In this document: piece by piece, positions 60,499 to 64,000 of the stretch
How the letters are laid out: each line of letters opens with the position of its first letter
Position numbering within the stretch: the stretch's first letter is position 1
NCBI GenBank assembly: GCA_005656395.1
Contig: SRSI01000020.1
Coordinates: 186,001-250,000, forward strand
Direction: 5' to 3'
Length of the DNA stretch: 64,000 bases
Source of the DNA: Strongyloides papillosus
Taxonomy: Eukaryota; Nematoda; Chromadorea; Rhabditida; Strongyloididae
Translations under genes and position numbers: made by a program
Notes under the pieces: model-generated
Databases searched by the model: none
Told to the model about the DNA's origin: nothing
What the model saw: only the letters and a program-made list of their open reading frames with translations

Positions 60499-62454
60499 TT
60501 TTCTAAAAAACAATGTCAAAATTAAAGTAGAACTTTAAAAATATCATTTAGTTAAATTTTTATATAGAAAGGTCTATATAATCATAATTAAGAAATAAAC
60601 GTTATATATTTTTAGAAGCATTTGCATAAAAATAAAATTTTAGTAATAAAATACAATTTTCTCTCAACTTTTATAATGGTTAAATATGCTTATACAAATG
60701 TAAGACATTCATTTTAGACGGTTAGACTTTGTTGAAAAACAAAAGTGCGAATAAAGGGTACTTTGGGCCAGTGTAAATATTTCTATGAAAAGAATCTTTA
60801 CTTTTTTTCCTAATATTATAATGTAAATTTAAATCCTTATCTTTTTATTTCATTGTCTATGAGAGTAAAGTTTACAAATGAATTGACAATAGTTTTTAGA
60901 GGAACAAATAATATCTTTTAGTAGAAATAAAATTATAATATTGAATTAAAAAAAGTATATATATTATATTGAATAATATTATAATAACAAAAAAGAATAG
61001 GAGAGAGGTAGAAAAAGAGAGAATGAGGTAAAATTTATGAGTCAGAACTAATGTATTTTATCTCATTAGAAAAATACCTCCTTCTTTTAATCAACCTTCT
61101 AATTATACATTCTACACTCTTCTTCACTGGATGGAATGGCAAAATTTTTAATAATACATATTATTTATTAATTTTTAAAATAAAAAAAACCAACGTACCA
61201 CTAGGATGTGAAAAATATAATTATTGAATAATATCATATTATAATAAAATATATATGTATAGAGAAAGTTATTACGGAATAGTTGGTTAGATGGATATAT
61301 ATATATATATATATATATTATTTTTATGTATATTTGTCAAAACAATTTTATATTTGCACCAATGAAAATTGTCATTATGGATGATTATAGACTTATTATA
61401 TAAGTACGAGTATTAAAAAAATAAATAATGCTTCTTCAAAAACAATATGATGGTGGATAAGAGAGAGATTATTTCTGTGAAAGTATTCAATGATATTTTA
61501 TATCCATACAGATATTTTCATTACATATTTCTGGTGTTTAATATAAATAAACATATGCCAATGACTTGATGTTAATATGACATTTTACATTAATTGCTGT
61601 TGCAATAATATCAAATCTTCTTTTATTGTCACTAATATTATTTTAGTATACTATAAAATTGTACATTCTCCAATAAAGCTTAAAAATCAAATAATATAAA
61701 CATTTTGTAAAAAATTTTTTTTATTTTAAATATATCTAAAAAGAAAGAAAATTTTTAATTATTATAATTAATTATTTTTTAACCGTATATACACATATAT
61801 ACTATACAAATAACAGAATAAAAAAAACATAGTTAAAATTAGATATTTTAGATATATAAACAGGTTTCAAAAACTCTTAACATTTGCAATAAATTACAAT
61901 GAAAAGATCATAAAATAAAGTTGACATCAAAAAAATTAGAAAAAAATGTTATTCAAAAAATATTTGTAGAGAATAATAAAAATATTATTACATAATCATA
62001 TGTCCAAATTATATTTTTAGTTAACTATATAAATTATCCAGCAACAAAAATCAAACAATATGTTTATTTAATTGAAAAAATTTATATTTAAAATAAATTT
62101 TTTTAATTTAAACAGGTAGTTAATTATTTAACTAATGATATGTGTAAATATAAATTTTTGATTCTTAAGAACAAACAATTAATCGGAAAAAATTATATTG
62201 TGTCGAAGAGTAAATTTATTTGTATATCATTTACACCTTTGTCCTTTGATTTTAAGTATCATATCACAGATTAAAGATTATTTTTTAAATAAAAAAGTTT
62301 TTAGAAGGAGATAATTTTATTTTCAAAATAGGTGAGATGAAAAATATAATGATTATTGTTTTAAAAATTATCTGAAAATATGGAATAAATGTCTCCTTAC
62401 ATCAAAATACATTTTTTTAAAGTTTTTTAATGGATACCATTTTAAAACATTTTT
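60499..62454. other. Intergenic with AT microsatellite
   Basis: About 2 kb of AT-rich sequence. A perfect (AT)n run lies at about 61,294-61,318. No gene recognised. The right end is the 3' region of the gene at 62455, the left end the promoter of the gene at 59927. Confidence 0.5.
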
Positions 62455-63260
62455 TTAAAGACTCTTGCAAAGCTCGTTTATCTTAGCAAGAGCTGCATTA
62501 ATTGTTTCAGTTAATTGTGCAATCTCTTCAACAATTGCTTTCTTTGGACATTGAGCTTCACATGATGGAGCTTGTTCAGTTGCTTCAACAGCTTGTTCTG
62601 GAGCAGCATCGCAAACGGTAGCTTCAACAGGAGCTGCAATAGGTTCTTCAACTGAATTTTCTTCAGCGCAAGGTACTTCAGCGGCTGGTTCTGGAGTAAC
62701 TTCAACTGGAGCCTCAGCAGGTACCTCTGCTGGAGTTTCGGCTGGTACTTCTGCTGGGGTTTCGGCTGGTACTTCTGCTGGGGTTTCGGCTGGTACTTCT
62801 GCTGGAGTCTCGGCTGGTACTTCTGCTGGGGTTTCGGCTGGTACTTCTGCTGGAGTCTCGGCTGGTACTTCTGCTGGGGTTTCGGCTGGTACTTCTGCTG
62901 GAGTCTCGGCTGGTACTTCTGCTGGAGTTTCGGCTGGTACTTCTGCTGGAGTCTCGGCTGGTACTTCTGCTGGGGTTTCGGCTGGTACTTCTGCTGGGGT
63001 TTCGGCTGGTACTTCTGCTGGAGTTTCGGCTGGTGTTTCTGCTGGTGCTTCTGTTGGGGTTTCTGTCTTAGCTTCTGCAGCAGGTGCTTCAGCTGGGGTT
63101 GCCTTGAATTAAAAAGGTTACTAAATAAAAAAGATAATTTAAAACATACTTCTTCAACTTTAGTTTCTGGGGCAGGGGCTTCAACTTGTACCTATAACAA
63201 CAGTCATATTAACAAACAATTCTTTATTATTATACTTACTTCTTCTGTTTTAGTATCCAT
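62455..63260 (-). CDS. PAETPAEV-repeat protein with helical cysteine tail
   Basis: Exons 63260-63240, 63191-63150 and 63102-62455, with introns of 48 and 47 nt, both in phase 0, 236 residues. The first two exons encode only 7 and 14 residues (MDTKTEE, VQVEAPAPETKVEE). The third encodes imperfect Thr/Pro/Glu/Ala repeats, about thirteen octapeptides PAETPAEV, then a Glu/Pro/Ala-rich part with scattered Cys (EVPCAEEN, TVCDAAP, SCEAQCPKK) and a helix at the end (EEIAQLTETINAALAKINELCKSL read from residue ~213). There is no signal peptide, so secretion by the classical route is not supported. Such repeat proteins are often abundant and immunogenic in parasitic nematodes, but I cannot identify this one. 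Codon use is distinctly GC-richer than the flanks. Confidence 0.8.
62720..63031 (-). repeat. 24-bp coding minisatellite, 13 units
   Basis: Thirteen tandem 24-bp units (GGTACTTCTGCTGGGGTTTC GGCT on the plus strand, shown in two parts), each encoding AETPAEVP on the minus strand. Units differ almost only at synonymous positions (GGGGTTT, GGAGTTT or GGAGTCT), and these variants are interspersed, as expected from recent unequal exchange or slippage. Confidence 0.9.
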
Positions 63261-64000
63261 GTTACTGTAATATACTTTTATTTTTTTTACTAAAAGAAAG
63301 AAAAATTAAGACAAATAATTTTAAAATATACTGATAATGATCACCCGTTTCCTCATTTTAATACTATCCAAAATTAAAAAAAAACATTATGTTTAAATAT
63401 TATAAAATGAAAATAGTGACATGCGGCGTAGATGTTTAAATCTTAAAAAACCCCATCGCCCACAACCTTGTGATCTTGTCTTCTTTATTTCAATTTTAAG
63501 CAATGTGATTTTTAAAAGATAATTAAAGTTAAAGAGACAGAAATTATAATAAAAATATATTAACTGAATTCATTACTATAATCTCATCTCTTATATATAT
63601 CTATGAGTTTCAGGTTCCATCAAAAGTGGATGTATAAAACACATATTTTCTATAACCTTTAGAATAGTTTTGAGGAGTGATCTTTTTCTATACTTAAGTT
63701 TTTTTATAATTTTTTTACCATTTACTCATAAATATTGAAAATATAGTATAATATGATCTCTGGAATGTTGATTAATGTTCTTCAATATTTCAATGATATG
63801 AGTTTCATAAGTAAATATATGATATAAGAAGTAATAATGATATGCGAAGATATATAATATTTGAAGAATTGAGTTTAATATTCTCAGAATAATGATCTAA
63901 TTCATTCATAAAAATTTATTGCATTCGTTCATTTGCTTATTCAAGAATCTCATTTATTGGAAACATTTAATTTTTTTATAAGTATCTTAACAACTATCAA
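63261..64000. other. Upstream region at right window edge
   Basis: About 740 bp. Besides the GATA site it holds a GC-richer spot at 63,421-63,482 (CATGCGGCGTAG, then AACCCCATCGCCCACAACC) that may be part of the promoter. No gene is visible up to the edge. Confidence 0.45.
63329..63336. promoter_or_regulatory. GATA-factor site upstream of PAETPAEV-repeat gene
   Basis: ACTGATAA, the extended GATA motif bound by intestinal ELT-2 in C. elegans, lies about 70 bp upstream of the ATG at 63260. Intestinal expression is inferred from the motif only. Confidence 0.35.

Noticed and set aside
62511..62705. Leu/Gln-rich minus frame
   Set aside because: Out-of-frame reading of the third exon of the PAETPAEV-repeat gene.
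62455..63260. Naming the PAETPAEV-repeat protein as a specific known parasite antigen
   Set aside because: The style recalls nematode immunogens, but no match can be verified from the sequence alone.
1..64000. CRISPR arrays, bacterial operons, rRNA or integrated virus
   Set aside because: None seen; the genes have spliceosomal introns and metazoan domains throughout.

Overview
The window is nuclear DNA of a parasitic-type nematode, most likely clade IV and Strongyloides-like. The sequence is very AT-rich, introns are few and mostly 31-80 nt with GT..AG ends, several ATGs sit just after a TTT(A/C/T)AG-type acceptor as expected for spliced-leader trans-splicing, and the gene set is that of a nematode: a LEV-9-type WAP/sushi protein, a ROL-3/ROS1-type receptor kinase, a hormone receptor of the nematode HNF4-derived type, tandem astacins and small secreted proteins. 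The species cannot be fixed from the sequence alone.

Left third (1-27 kb). A divergent clathrin-heavy-chain-like gene (-) runs off the left edge. It is followed by a short kinesin-5 (-), an FBXO7/PI31-type F-box gene (+), a WAP plus many-sushi plus Ig gene (lev-9-like, +) convergent with a very large ROS1/sevenless-type receptor tyrosine kinase (rol-3-like, -), an MH2/Smad-like protein (+) and a nuclear hormone receptor (-). About fifteen one-base disruptions, many of them in homopolymers, are packed into 11.49-18.83 kb across the two neighbouring genes. No comparable cluster appears elsewhere, so this looks like a poor-quality assembly patch.

Middle (27-50 kb). A 4.6-kb gene-free stretch lies upstream of the hormone receptor. 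It is followed by a bestrophin (+), a CD36-type scavenger receptor (+), a region with three non-autonomous DNA transposons (one pogo/Tigger-like with CAGTCAACTC ends, two of a palindromic CACACAAAT family), a Golgi carbohydrate sulfotransferase (-), a probable two-gene operon (MRTO4 then a small mitochondrial membrane protein, -), a Nanos zinc-finger gene (+), a protein relic with stops, MGAT2/gly-20 (+) and a small cysteine-rich secreted protein (+).

Right third (50-64 kb). Two tandem astacin paralogues (-) have both lost the HEXXH zinc site and the Met-turn but keep the RPDRD, EGF and CUB parts, so they are secreted pseudoproteases. Next come an unresolved multi-exon fragment (+), a secreted class 3 lipase (+), a hypothetical asparagine/serine-rich protein (-), and a row of three small same-strand genes encoding Ala/Glu/Lys-rich proteins with short helical tails. 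The last of these carries thirteen 24-bp units coding for an octapeptide (PAETPAEV) repeat.

The most noteworthy items are the paired dead astacins, the clathrin-like protein that keeps propeller and linker but switches to a non-clathrin tail, the Nanos zinc finger with an enlarged first knuckle, and the right-end array of helical low-complexity proteins.
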